Shown: positions 26,601 through 34,766 of the stretch, piece by piece
How the letters are laid out: every line of letters starts with the position of its first letter
How positions within the stretch are numbered: the stretch's first letter is position 1
DNA from: Pegethrix bostrychoides GSE-TBD4-15B
GTDB lineage: Bacteria; Cyanobacteriota; Cyanobacteriia; Elainellales; Elainellaceae
Direction: 5' to 3'
NCBI GenBank assembly: GCA_019359155.1
Contig: JAHHHV010000070.1
Span: 82,567-146,566 of the forward strand
DNA length: 64,000 nt
Notes under the pieces: model-generated
Told to the model about the DNA's origin: nothing
Databases searched by the model: none
Seen by the model: the letters and a program-made list of their open reading frames with translations, nothing else
Translations under genes and position numbers: made by a program

Positions 26601-27004
26601 CCGGTGCCACCCGCACTGCCGCCGCCGTTGGCACCGCTGCCGCCAATCGCCTGATTGTCAATAAAGTTGACGTTGATGATTGTCACGGCGGCACTGCCCG
26701 TGATCAGCATGCCGCCGCCCAGCCCTGGAGCGCCTGTATTGGTAGCCCCCTGTGCCACCCCACCCTGAATCGTCAGATTCTCAAAGACAACATTCCCCCC
26801 TGTCACCCTGAAGATCCGGGATGCGCCGCTGCCTCGCAGCACCGTGTTGCCTGAACTGCGAATGGTCAGGTTTTTGTTGATCTCTGGCAGCTCTGAACCA
26901 ATCGAAATCCCGTTGGTGTTGTTGATAATAATGGTGTCTCCAGCAGCAGCTGTGAGCAAAAAGTCGCGGAGCTGCTGTTCAGAGGTGGCGGTAAAGGTAG
27001 CCAT
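23630..27004 (-). CDS. Giant exoprotein: beta-helix, tandem Ig-like modules, RTX repeats
   Basis: An 1124-residue protein with no N-terminal signal, consistent with type I secretion. Residues ~1-220 resemble a right-handed parallel beta-helix (ITGSAAVTIINVNFIDN, NQGSIITEGAPAYEGN). Five modules of about 95-110 residues follow, each with SVxFSEAVTGVDxSDF-like and GNGNFTGxxYTVxKTPP-like landmarks, then a sixth divergent one. RTX nonapeptides begin near 930 (LTGLAGNDRLIGFEDRDRLK), and a conserved cyanobacterial C-terminal module (DRIRDFKVLEGDRIQLDFDN) ends the protein. The repeated modules are very similar at DNA level. Calcium-dependent folding outside the cell is known for RTX proteins; an adhesin or S-layer-like role is inference. 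Confidence 0.9.
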   Translation of the reverse strand: MATFTATSEQQLRDFLLTAAAGDTIIINNTNGISIGSELPEINKNLTIRSSGNTVLRGSGASRIFRVTGGNVVFENLTIQGGVAQGATNTGAPGLGGGMLITGSAAVTIINVNFIDNQAIGGSGANGGGSAGGTGGDGLGGAVYVDGGASLRISNSAFRNNSTRSGAGGGGLPVGAGGKADGGAIYLNQGSIITEGAPAYEGNKAGGSPSTTGGQVASIQNTPPPATTLIKRVDGTPTANDSVAYSVIFSEAVTGVDASDFVIVPISGTIGATIDPTRFSGSGTTYTVVVNTGNSDGTFQIELNDDDTIRNAAGVPLGGTGLDNGDFTGERYTVDKRPPTATITRQNNAAQTTAADSVVFTVQFSDPIRGIDTEASGGFSDFVVVAAGGVSGAQVTAVTPINPGDNNTAYNVTVASGSGNGTLALQLIDRDTILKRSTGVPLGGVGVGNGNVTSPIYTLNKTPPSVAAITLLDNSPTGDPTVRFRLTFDQDVRGVTPDDFVVAGSGITGASVVSITPIDTNSGGSARTFELVINTGSGDGSLGLNVVDNDSIRNDLNVPLGGTGAGNGNVTGPIYTVIKSAPLVASITPSGLNPTAAGTVEFTVVFNQDVTGVDRSDFRMFGSGIVNFGIASEVTGSGNTYKVVGNTGTGNGQLGLNLLDNDSIKNNVGAPLGGAGVGNGNFTGQTYTVNKTPPRVVDILRLAASPTNAATVNYRVTFSEGVTNVDPSDFTLVTQGITGAGITAVTRDNNDFYTVTVSTGSGDGTIELDLIDNDSIVNSRGLPLQGAGVNNGNFRGEVYNIDRTAPVANLLDVNPDPRRSQVDAITIQFSEAVQGFDLADLQLTRKGEAISLSTATLSTADNITWTLGNLRKLTNREGGYSLLLPASGSGIVDVAGNPLSLNASEQWTNQVNVEVSSPGITLQGTKGNNTLRGTSDSDTLTGLAGNDRLIGFEDRDRLKGNQGNDRLDGGLDRDTLIGGSGADRFIYSGGSQAAALENSLAYAPDRIRDFKVLEGDRIQLDFDNNLSSKNRPKALFNAKSVKGSSLERATANAFKDRDADRRGNQRLKAREAVFFDWRGGSYLAVNNGSKGYSANQDLVVNVSGIQFGSGDQDRSSLTVSQYFI

Positions 27005-27482
27005 AGTAAATGCGGGGTTTAATGAGGAACAGGACTAAGCTGGGGGGCAATGGCTAAAAGCCGATTTGATAAGTGCGTACCCATAGAGGATTTGTGGATT
27101 TTAAGAGCAAGAAACACGCTACCTATAGCAGCATCTCTGTATGAATTTAACTACATCCACAAAAAAATGGCTGAGAAATTTATATTCACCGCTCTGAGGA
27201 CGAGCAAGGGTTAGCTCAGAAGATTGGCTGAAGAGCAGCTGAAATCAACTGCGTAGAGTGCCGACTCAAGGCGGACAAAGATTTGACCAGAGGCTAAAGT
27301 GAAGTACGGTTATCAAACCTGGAGCAGTCTGAAGATTCTTCCAGAGTTCCCTGAGTCAAATCTAGAATGATCAGCTCTGGCATGATCGGCGGAATGGCTG
27401 CTGTCGTGGGCATTCTGTGGTCATTCTGTGAGCATTTTGCGGGCATTCTAGAGAGGCCGACAAGTCACGTTCGTCATGCTGC
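27005..27482. other. 478-base divergent intergenic region
   Basis: It separates the minus-strand RTX gene from the plus-strand histidine kinase gene and should contain both promoters. Imperfect copies of GGGCATTCT and related words at about 27409-27450 are another degenerate short repeat. I see no gene, tRNA or clear riboswitch. Confidence 0.5.
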
Positions 27483-28949
27483 ATGTCTTTTTCCCCCCTC
27501 GCTGATTCTGATCCTTCGCATCCGCGTCTGCCTGTGCCATATTTGCCGGACAGCAGCCCTAGCCTGTCGCTGGAGTCGGTGCTTAGCGACCTGCCGCTCT
27601 ACGACTTTCAGATTGAGGCGCACCATACGGGGATTGAGGTGGCGCGGATCTTTGAGCAATGCCCAACCCTACCCGGCGTGGTGCTGATGCAGAACGGGAC
27701 GTTTTTGGGACTGCTCTCGCGGCAGCGGCTGCTAGAGTTTTTGATTCGGCCTCGTGGACTGACGCTGTTTCTGCCTAGCTCACTGTCGGTGCTCTACAGC
27801 TATGCGCGGGTGAACCACCTGATTTTGCCAGCCCTGACTTCAGTCTTAGCGGCGGCTCCTCTGGCGCTGCGGCGCTCGGCAGATCAGCAGAGCGAGCCTG
27901 TGGTTGTCGCTCTGGCTGACCAGACCTACCGACTGCTCGATATTCACGATCTGAATATTGCTCACTGGCAGCTGCGCGGCATTGAGACGCAGGTGCGCTA
28001 TGAGCGGATGCAGACTCAGATGATCCAGACCGAAAAAATGGCGAGTCTGGGGCGCTTGGTGGACGGCGTAGCGCATGAAATTCTTGATCCGGTTGGCTTC
28101 ATCTGGGGCAACTTATCGCATCTCTCGGACTATAGCCAGCAGATGCTGTTGGTGCTGGCTGCCTATGAGCAGCATTTTCCTGACCTGCCTCCAACCTTGG
28201 CCGACCTCCAGCAAGAAGTGGAGCTAGAATATCTGCGCGCTGATTTGCCGCAGACGATCCTCAGCATTCGCGCTGGAGCAGAGCGTCTCAAAACGCTGGT
28301 GACGAGCCTGCAAAACTTCTGCCACAGCGATGATGTCTATCCTAAGCCTGCCAATCTGCATGAGTCGCTAGACGGCATTTTGCTGCTGCTCAAGAGTCGA
28401 CTCAAAGGCGAAATTCAGGTCGTGAAGCGCTACGGGCATTTACCGCCAGTGCGATGCTATGCCGGACAGCTGAATCAGGTCTTGATCAATATTTTGACCA
28501 ACGCGATTGATGCGCTGCTAGATCAATCAGTTCGGCAAAATATCGCCGCCGAATTCTATGCTCGGCAGCCGCACTTGCAGTCGCTTGCGTTAGCCCGCCC
28601 GCAGATTACGATTACGACAGAGGTGCGCCCAGATGCTCAAGATCGGGGCAGTCGTTGGGTGGTGGTTTGGATTGCTGACAATGGACCTGGGATGAGCGCA
28701 GACCAGCTTCAGCAGGTTTTGGAGTCGTTTTCGGTGCAGCGGCGAGCCGACAAGGAAACCAGCCTTGCCCTCAGCTATCGGATTGTGACTGCTAAACATG
28801 GCGGCAAGTTTTATATCCGCTCCAGTCCGGCTGAGTCGCCAGATCTCAAAACGCCAGATCTCAAAACGCCAGACCCCGAAACGCCAGATCCGGCTCCCAG
28901 CTGCGCGATTAGCGGCACGGAGTTTGAGCTGTGGCTACCGCTAACTTGA
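27483..28949 (+). CDS. Soluble histidine kinase with CBS-like N-terminus and degenerate G2 box
   Basis: A 488-residue cytoplasmic sensor kinase. Residues 20-180 look like a CBS-type pair split by a hydrophobic stretch (GVVLMQNGTFLGLLSRQRLL). A coiled coil leads to the dimerisation/phosphoacceptor region with MASLGRLVDGVAHEILDPVG; the usual HEINNP is HEILDP. The ATPase has a good N box (INILTNAIDALLDQ) and G1 (IADNGPGM), but G2 reads ADKETSLALSYRIV in place of a glycine-rich GTGLGLS, so ATP-lid function may be changed. The tail has 14-15 bp in-frame repeats giving TPDLKTPD. No regulator is adjacent. The ATG at 27483 has no strong ribosome site. Confidence 0.85.
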   Translation: MSFSPLADSDPSHPRLPVPYLPDSSPSLSLESVLSDLPLYDFQIEAHHTGIEVARIFEQCPTLPGVVLMQNGTFLGLLSRQRLLEFLIRPRGLTLFLPSSLSVLYSYARVNHLILPALTSVLAAAPLALRRSADQQSEPVVVALADQTYRLLDIHDLNIAHWQLRGIETQVRYERMQTQMIQTEKMASLGRLVDGVAHEILDPVGFIWGNLSHLSDYSQQMLLVLAAYEQHFPDLPPTLADLQQEVELEYLRADLPQTILSIRAGAERLKTLVTSLQNFCHSDDVYPKPANLHESLDGILLLLKSRLKGEIQVVKRYGHLPPVRCYAGQLNQVLINILTNAIDALLDQSVRQNIAAEFYARQPHLQSLALARPQITITTEVRPDAQDRGSRWVVVWIADNGPGMSADQLQQVLESFSVQRRADKETSLALSYRIVTAKHGGKFYIRSSPAESPDLKTPDLKTPDPETPDPAPSCAISGTEFELWLPLT

Positions 28950-28977
28950 AGCTCCACTCGGAGAGCCTCACAAAAAA

Positions 28978-28998
28978 CCTCCCGAACAGTTCAGGAGG
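28978..28998 (-). terminator. Rho-independent terminator of the Psb35-like gene
   Basis: CCTCC-C-GAAC (28978-28987) pairs with GTTC-A-GGAGG (28989-28998), and the minus-strand tail is TTTTTTG. It lies 78 bases after the minus-strand stop codon at 29076. The + strand side has no T-run, so the histidine kinase gene probably does not use it. Confidence 0.75.
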
Positions 28999-29075
28999 CT
29001 GCTTTGAAACAAATTGTTGAAACGAATTAAGTCGCCTTAGAACACCCGTCAGTCATCCAGTAAGCCGCCGTTGCT

Positions 29076-29306
29076 TCAGGCTTCAGGGAGCAAGCTACTG
29101 CTGTAAGCATCAGCCTGAAAGCCGGGAGTGCGCTGATTGTAGTCAGTCCGAGCGCCCGTGAATGAATTCGCCAGCTGTTCAAACGACTGAGAGCGCCAGT
29201 TGCGCTCATGGATGGGCTTAGACTGCTCGCCCCGAAAATAGGCCTGTGTCCCAATCAGTGCAGCCGCTACCCAGCCCACAACAAACAGCGCGATTAAAAT
29301 AGCCAT
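29076..29306 (-). CDS. Probable photosystem II assembly protein Psb35
   Basis: A 76-residue membrane protein: one N-terminal helix (AILIALFVVGWVAAALIG) followed by a conserved soluble tail (YFRGEQSKPIHERNWRSQSF, GARTDYNQRTPGFQADAYSS). From memory this tail matches the cyanobacterial Psb35 family (Ssl2148 of Synechocystis), which stabilises the CP47 assembly module and its high-light-inducible partners. I place the start at the ATG at 29306, because AAAGGAG lies 8 bases before it; an upstream TTG would bury that site. It is monocistronic with a strong terminator. If the family call is wrong it is still a conserved thylakoid-type small membrane protein. Confidence 0.65.
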   Translation of the reverse strand: MAILIALFVVGWVAAALIGTQAYFRGEQSKPIHERNWRSQSFEQLANSFTGARTDYNQRTPGFQADAYSSSLLPEA

Positions 29307-29556
29307 AACAAAAACTCCTTTGTTCAAATCGTGAAGATTAACAGCCTAAAACGTCATCTAAGACCTCTAGACAGAAGGGATGCAAGTCTGAATCGAGGTT
29401 GGAATGGGAGAGCATCGCTCCTCGACCGCTTGCCAAACTGCCGATCAACTTATGTAAACAAATATAACAGTGTTTGTTACAAAACTGCAACAATTCTTGT
29501 GAAATTTAGATATTGATGATATTGAGCCGCTATCTGTGGACTGTGAAAGACTAGCC

Positions 29557-30282
29557 ATGACTCAACTCCAGCGTTTGACGATCACAGCCGCCCAGCAGGC
29601 TGCCCAGCCGATGCAGCTCACTGAGGCACAGCGGCACTACCTCTGTCGGGTGCTACGGCTGCGGGCAGGCGATCGGTTTATTGCGATGGACGGTCAGCGC
29701 TGCTGGCTAGCAACTTTGCAAGCTGATCTGACAACGGCGCTTTGCCTAGAAGAATGGCCGATGACGACTGAACTCCCCGTTGCCGTGACGCTGCTGATTG
29801 CCTTGCCCAAGACTGGCATGGACGATATCGTGCGCCAGACGACCGAAATTGGCGTGCGGCGAATTGTGCCAATTCTGAGTCAGCGCAGCCTGCTCAATCC
29901 GGGCGCTTCTAAGCAGGCGCGCTGGCTAAAAATTGCTCAAGAGGCTGCTGAACAGTCAGAGCGGCAGTTTATTCCCGAAATTCTGCCGCCCCAAGACTGG
30001 CGATCCGCGTTGGCGGCTTACCCAGATCAGCGTAATCAGCCCGCCTATCTCTGTGAGGCGCGAGGTTCGTATCCGCATCTGCTGACGCGACTGAAGCCAC
30101 CCTTGGCCGCCCAGCTCACCCTAGCCGTCGGCCCAGAGGGGGGCTGGACTGAGGCGGAACTTGCTGAGGCGGTAGCAGTGGGCTATCAGCCCGTTTCGCT
30201 GGGGGCACGAATTTTGCGGGCAGTCACGGCTCCGCTGGTCGCGCTCTCACTGGTTGCTGCCGTCGCAGAACTGCAAGCTTGA
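29557..30282 (+). CDS. rsmE: 16S rRNA (uracil-1498-N3) methyltransferase
   Basis: A SPOUT-fold enzyme that methylates U1498 of 16S rRNA in the 30S subunit using S-adenosylmethionine. Length 241 residues. The N-terminal PUA-like domain (RHYLCRVLRLRAGDRFIAMD) precedes the trefoil-knot domain with AVGPEGGWTEAELAEA and LGARILRAVTAPLVALSLV, the SAM-binding motifs of RsmE. The ATG at 29557 is preferred; a GTG at 29536 would add seven residues. It is convergent with serA, with a 17-bp repeat between. Confidence 0.93.
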   Translation: MTQLQRLTITAAQQAAQPMQLTEAQRHYLCRVLRLRAGDRFIAMDGQRCWLATLQADLTTALCLEEWPMTTELPVAVTLLIALPKTGMDDIVRQTTEIGVRRIVPILSQRSLLNPGASKQARWLKIAQEAAEQSERQFIPEILPPQDWRSALAAYPDQRNQPAYLCEARGSYPHLLTRLKPPLAAQLTLAVGPEGGWTEAELAEAVAVGYQPVSLGARILRAVTAPLVALSLVAAVAELQA

Positions 30283-30319
30283 AGAAGTACCGTAAGCAGT
30301 ACCGTGCTTCTGGGCGAAC

Positions 30320-30370
30320 AGCCAGCGTCACTGCTTAGCCAGCGTCACTGCTCAGCCAGCGTCACCGTAT
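30320..30370. repeat. 17-bp tandem triplication over the end of serA
   Basis: AGCCAGCGTCACTGCTT (30320), AGCCAGCGTCACTGCTC (30337) and a third copy at 30354 that drifts after 13 bases. The third copy is the coding end of serA (TLAEQ and stop); the other two lie past the stop codon. The most likely history is outward duplication of the gene's last codons. Confidence 0.9.
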
Positions 30371-31937
30371 AGGCATCGCGGATTCCCGGCTCTTTCATGA
30401 TTTCAGCCAGGATGCCTTCGGGCAGCGGATCGTCGATGCTCAGCACCATCACCGCATCGCCCCGGACAATTTTGCGACCCACCTGCATACTGGCAATGTT
30501 GACGTTGAAGCTGCCCAAGAGCGAGCCAATCTTGCCGATAATCCCCGGCATGTCGCGGTGAACCGTAAACAGCATGTAGCGGTTAGGCGGCACGTTGACT
30601 GGGAAGCCATCCACGCTGGTGATCCGGATTTCTGAGTCACCCAGCAGTGCTCCGCTGACCGAATGCTCACCCAGGGAGCCTTGCGCCGTCAGGTAAAGCG
30701 ATCCGGTATAGTCGCGCACCGAGGCATCTCTGGTTTCCACAACTCGAATGCCGCGCTCTTTGGCCTCAATGCTGGCGTTGACATAGTTGACGCGCTCCTG
30801 CAAAGCGTGTGACAGCAAACCTTTGAGCGCCGCCACGACCACCGGCTGACTTTCACTGCTGGCCAGCTCGCCTTGCAGCCTAACGTTGAGGGCTTCAATC
30901 CGGCCACCTGCGAGTTGGCTGACCAGGTTGCCCAGCGTTTCGGCAAGCTGAAGGTTGGGGCGGAGTTTTTCCATTACCTCAGGCCGCAGACCTGGAATAT
31001 TCACCGCCGAACGGGCAGGCAGACCCAGCAGCACATCCCGAATCTGCTCGGCGACATCGACTGCCACATTCACCTGTGCTTCTTCTGTCGAAGCGCCCAG
31101 ATGCGGCGTGAGCACCACGTTTTTGCCCTGAGCGCGCAGCGGCGAATCAGCCTCCAGCGGCTCGTTTTCGTAGACATCCAGCGCCGCCCCGGCAATTTGC
31201 CCTTGCTGTACGGCTGCCACCAGCGCCGCCTCGTCGATAATGCCGCCCCTGGCACAGTTGACAATCCGCACAGTTGGCTTCATCTTGGCCAGCGCCTCGG
31301 CGTTGATCAGATGGTAGGTTTCGGCTGTTTTGGGCAGATGCAGCGTAATGTAGTCAGATTCGCGGAACAGGAAGTCCAGCTCGACGAGCTGACAGCCCAA
31401 CTGCTCGGCGCGGTCATTAGAGAGAAACGGATCGTAGGCTAGCAGACGCATATTCATTGCCCGCGCAATTCCAGCCACATGTGCCCCAATTTTGCCCAGC
31501 CCCACAATGCCCAGCGTCTTTTTGTAAACCTCCACACCCGTAAAGCTCTTGCGATCCCAGCCGCCTTCTTTGACCGAACGGTTAGCGTCTGGGATGTAGC
31601 GCGACAGGGCGAAAATCATCGCGATGGCATGTTCAGCCGCCGCCACTGTGTTGCCTTCCGGCGAGTTGACCACCAAAATGCCGCGCCGCGTCGCCGCAGG
31701 CACATCGACATTATCTACGCCTACCCCCGCCCGCCCGATAATTTTGAGCTGTTTGCCTGCGTCAATCACGGCCTGCGTGACGCGCGTGCCAGAGCGAATC
31801 ATCAGCGCGTCGTAGTCGGCAATCACCTGGAGCAGTGCGTCGGGCGATAGATCTGTCTTGATGTCAACCTGCGCGACTTGGGACAGGATATCGATTCCAA
31901 CTTGGTCGATCGGATCGGAGACAAGAACCTTGGGCAT
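30345..31937 (-). CDS. serA: D-3-phosphoglycerate dehydrogenase
   Basis: Oxidises 3-phosphoglycerate to 3-phosphohydroxypyruvate with NAD+, the first step of serine synthesis. At 530 residues it is the long form: catalytic and NAD-binding domains (GRAGVGVDNVDVPAATRRG, LGIVGLGKIGAHVA, VNCARGGIIDE, LTPHLGASTEEAQ with the catalytic His), an intervening allosteric substrate-binding domain and a C-terminal ACT domain (YMLFTVHRDMPGIIGKIGSL) that commonly mediates serine feedback. The ATG at 31937 fits homologues. Its 3' end lies in a 17-bp triplication. A divergent TolC-family gene begins 340 bases away. Confidence 0.97.
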   Translation of the reverse strand: MPKVLVSDPIDQVGIDILSQVAQVDIKTDLSPDALLQVIADYDALMIRSGTRVTQAVIDAGKQLKIIGRAGVGVDNVDVPAATRRGILVVNSPEGNTVAAAEHAIAMIFALSRYIPDANRSVKEGGWDRKSFTGVEVYKKTLGIVGLGKIGAHVAGIARAMNMRLLAYDPFLSNDRAEQLGCQLVELDFLFRESDYITLHLPKTAETYHLINAEALAKMKPTVRIVNCARGGIIDEAALVAAVQQGQIAGAALDVYENEPLEADSPLRAQGKNVVLTPHLGASTEEAQVNVAVDVAEQIRDVLLGLPARSAVNIPGLRPEVMEKLRPNLQLAETLGNLVSQLAGGRIEALNVRLQGELASSESQPVVVAALKGLLSHALQERVNYVNASIEAKERGIRVVETRDASVRDYTGSLYLTAQGSLGEHSVSGALLGDSEIRITSVDGFPVNVPPNRYMLFTVHRDMPGIIGKIGSLLGSFNVNIASMQVGRKIVRGDAVMVLSIDDPLPEGILAEIMKEPGIRDAYTVTLAEQ

Positions 31938-32276
31938 AGGAATGGGGGTAGGGGATGAATTGCAGCAGCTAATTGAGAGCTAAGTGATGGGCGATAGTCG
32001 AGAACTGTATAGTCAGAACTTAGTGAAGAACTGTTAGAGCGCTGTTAAACCAAGCTTAATCAACCTGTGGGTTTGCTCAACAGGTAATTCTACTGCAAAG
32101 GCGTGGTCTGCTTTTGAGATTTTGGGAAACTCTGCAAAGATTTTCGATTTTTGTCTATTCTTTGTTTGAGAAATTTACTTTCTCCCTTAAGATTTGCCAA
32201 GATCCCAGATCAGCCGCTATCCTGCTGAGGCTGCGGTCAAGCTTCTACTGACTGAGGTATTCTGAACGCAAGTGGT
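31938..32276. other. 339-base divergent region between serA and the TolC-like gene
   Basis: It must carry both promoters. Visible structure: ACCTGT (32063-32068) facing ACAGGT (32080-32085), and GAGAAA (32168-32173) facing TTTCTC (32179-32184). These could be operator dyads, but no known regulator site is recognised. No gene is seen. Confidence 0.45.
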
Positions 32277-34691
32277 GTGAGCTATTTTGGACGCAAATTG
32301 AACATGCAATCCCCTAATTCTTTGATGGTTCTGAGCATGATGGGCGCAGTCCTGGCTGCCAGCGCAGTCTCCGCCGCCCCAGCAACGGCTGAATCTGGGT
32401 TGCGAACTCGGTTCCAGGCAACCCGCCCCGCTACACCGCTCGCCGCTGATCCCAGCGCAGGTTCAGCAGATCCGGCAAACCCGACTAGCCAACAGGTCAA
32501 TCCACAGACTAGCCAAAAAATCAGCCAAACCGACAGCCGCCTGGATCGACTCCAGACCGAGAGCCAGCTGCGGCAGCAGATCAATCAGTCGCAGTTTGGG
32601 GTGAGCCAGCCTGATTCAAATTCGCTGCGGTTTGATCAGCAGGTGCAGCAGCAAATTAATCTGCAAGAGCTGCGGGAAACCCAGCAAAATATGGGAACTC
32701 GTCCCTCTAGCGACCTAGATCAGCTCCAGTTTGAGCAGCGGATTCGCGGTATACAGCCGTCTTCACCCCGGCCAGCCGAGCGCCCCTCGCAGCAGTCACA
32801 GGCTGAAGCCGCTCTCAATCCAGAAGCCAATCTAGAAGCCAGTTCAAAAGCCAGTTCAGAAGTCGTGAGCCAAGCTCCTGAGTCATCTGAGTCACCTGAA
32901 GCATCTAACACACCTGAACCAGCAACCTCTGCGACTGAACTCACCGAGCGACAGCAGCGCCGTGCCAAGCGTTGGATTAAGCAAGCCGCAGCGCGACTGA
33001 CACCTCCGGAAGCAGTAGTTTCAGAAGCAGTGGTTTCAGAGGCTCAACCCGAAGCAACCCCTACAGCAGCGACCCCTGAAATTGCTCAAGCCGACAGCCA
33101 GCCGCTCGATCTGCCGAGCAACCCAACTCCTGATTCTGGCGAATCTGAGGGTGGATCTGAGGGCGAATCTGAGAGCCAACCTGGAGACAGCGCTGGAGAA
33201 CCTTCGCAGCAGAGCGACCGCAACGCCAACAATCTTTATTCAGGCGAAGGGTTTGCCTCAGAAGCTGCCGCTCCGGAATATCTCGATCCCGACCCCAACC
33301 CGCTGGCTTTCCCCACTGACCCCTCTGAGGTTGAGATCGTGGGCACGCAGCCAATCACGATTCGGCAGGCGATTCAGCTCTCGCTTCGCAACAACGCTGA
33401 TTTCAGGCAGTCGCAGTTTGAGCTAGAGCGTGCTCAGGCCGATCTGCGCCGTGCCGAAGCTGCCAACCTACCAACGCTAGATGCTGTGGGAGGCTTCACG
33501 CAGAGCGGCAGTGAGACTGGCACGACGATTTCAGATACCGTTACTGACTCAACGGGCGATGAGTTCCCTCGGACTGTTGCAGATCCGAATAATCCAGGTC
33601 AGACGATTCCCGATCCTCGGATTGGTGAGGTGCGCCGAAATTACGTAGACAACACTTCGCTCAGCGTTGGGCTGCAAGCCAATTACAGCATTTTCACCTC
33701 AGGCCGTCGCAGCGCCCTGATTCGGGCTGCCGAGCAGCAGGTGCGGATTCAGCAGCTAGAGGTCGAGCGGCAGGCTGAGCAGCTGATCCTGGATACAGTT
33801 GGCGACTACTACGACTTGCAGAGTGCCAGTGCCCAGGTGAATATTTTTCAGGCCAACTTAGTCCAGGCCGAGCAGAGCTTGCGAGATGCTCAGGCACTGG
33901 AGCGAGCTGGTGTAGGAACCCGGTTTGATTCCCTGCAAGCCGAAGTAGAGGTCGCCAACTCCCGACAGCAGTTGACGCAGCAGATCAGCGCACTGGAAAT
34001 TGCGCAGCGTCAGCTCTCTCAGCGGCTGAATATCGCCCAGACGATCGATCTCACAGCAGCCGATCCGATCGAGGTGGCGGGCGTTTGGGATCTGAGCCTA
34101 GAAGAAACGATTGTGCAGGCTTACAAAAGCCGGGTTGAGCTAGAGCAGCAGCTGGTGCAGCGCGATATTGCCGAACAGAACCGCAAGGCAGCTTTGGCTC
34201 AGCTAGGCCCACAGCTAGGCTTCACAGGCGCATTTAACCTGGAGAGCAATGATTTTGAGCTGAATGGCGGCCCCGACTACAACTACTCGCTGGCTCTGAA
34301 TGCGTCACTCGCACTCTACGATGGCGGGGATGCCCGCTCACAGGCTAACCGCGAAGAATCCAATATTTCGATTGCCGAAGCTCAGTTTGAATCCCAGCGG
34401 GATGCGATTCGGTTCAGCATTGAACAGGGCTATTCGCAGCTCAACGCCAGCTTTGCGAATATCCAAACCACCGCGCTGGGTGTCGAGCAGGCGACTGAAG
34501 CCCTGCGGCTGGCTCGGCTGCGGTTTCAGGCAGGTGTTGGCACCCAGACAGATGTTTTGAATCAGCAGACGGCTCTAGCGCGCGCGCAGGTGAATAACCT
34601 GACGGCAATCCTGGACTACAACCGGGCGCTGGCAGTCTTACAGCGCGGCACGAGCAACTATCCAGAAGGCTATCTCAACGATTTGCCCTAG
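32277..34691 (+). CDS. TolC-family outer membrane channel with long disordered N-terminus
   Basis: An outer-membrane efflux/secretion duct protein, 804 residues against about 450-500 for TolC. A signal peptide occupies about 1-38 (MMGAVLAASAVSAAPATA). Some 320 residues of Gln/Ser/Glu/Pro-rich sequence follow, including short coiled-coil-like QQQINLQELRETQQN and in-frame repeats (SSKASSE, VVSEAVVSEA). The OEP domains start near 360 (ITIRQAIQLSLRNNADFRQS) and repeat near 620-780 (LALYDGGDARSQANREESN, ARLRFQAGVGTQTDVLNQQT). I keep the GTG at 32277, because the following RK gives the signal peptide its positive charges. It is a plausible exit duct for the RTX proteins upstream; no ABC or adaptor gene is adjacent. 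Confidence 0.9.
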   Translation: MSYFGRKLNMQSPNSLMVLSMMGAVLAASAVSAAPATAESGLRTRFQATRPATPLAADPSAGSADPANPTSQQVNPQTSQKISQTDSRLDRLQTESQLRQQINQSQFGVSQPDSNSLRFDQQVQQQINLQELRETQQNMGTRPSSDLDQLQFEQRIRGIQPSSPRPAERPSQQSQAEAALNPEANLEASSKASSEVVSQAPESSESPEASNTPEPATSATELTERQQRRAKRWIKQAAARLTPPEAVVSEAVVSEAQPEATPTAATPEIAQADSQPLDLPSNPTPDSGESEGGSEGESESQPGDSAGEPSQQSDRNANNLYSGEGFASEAAAPEYLDPDPNPLAFPTDPSEVEIVGTQPITIRQAIQLSLRNNADFRQSQFELERAQADLRRAEAANLPTLDAVGGFTQSGSETGTTISDTVTDSTGDEFPRTVADPNNPGQTIPDPRIGEVRRNYVDNTSLSVGLQANYSIFTSGRRSALIRAAEQQVRIQQLEVERQAEQLILDTVGDYYDLQSASAQVNIFQANLVQAEQSLRDAQALERAGVGTRFDSLQAEVEVANSRQQLTQQISALEIAQRQLSQRLNIAQTIDLTAADPIEVAGVWDLSLEETIVQAYKSRVELEQQLVQRDIAEQNRKAALAQLGPQLGFTGAFNLESNDFELNGGPDYNYSLALNASLALYDGGDARSQANREESNISIAEAQFESQRDAIRFSIEQGYSQLNASFANIQTTALGVEQATEALRLARLRFQAGVGTQTDVLNQQTALARAQVNNLTAILDYNRALAVLQRGTSNYPEGYLNDLP

Positions 34692-34766
34692 TTCTTGCCT
34701 GAGTTCTCGCTTGAGTTCTTGCTCAAGTTAAGTATTGGGTCTAGTCTCGAAATCTTGCAGCTCTCC

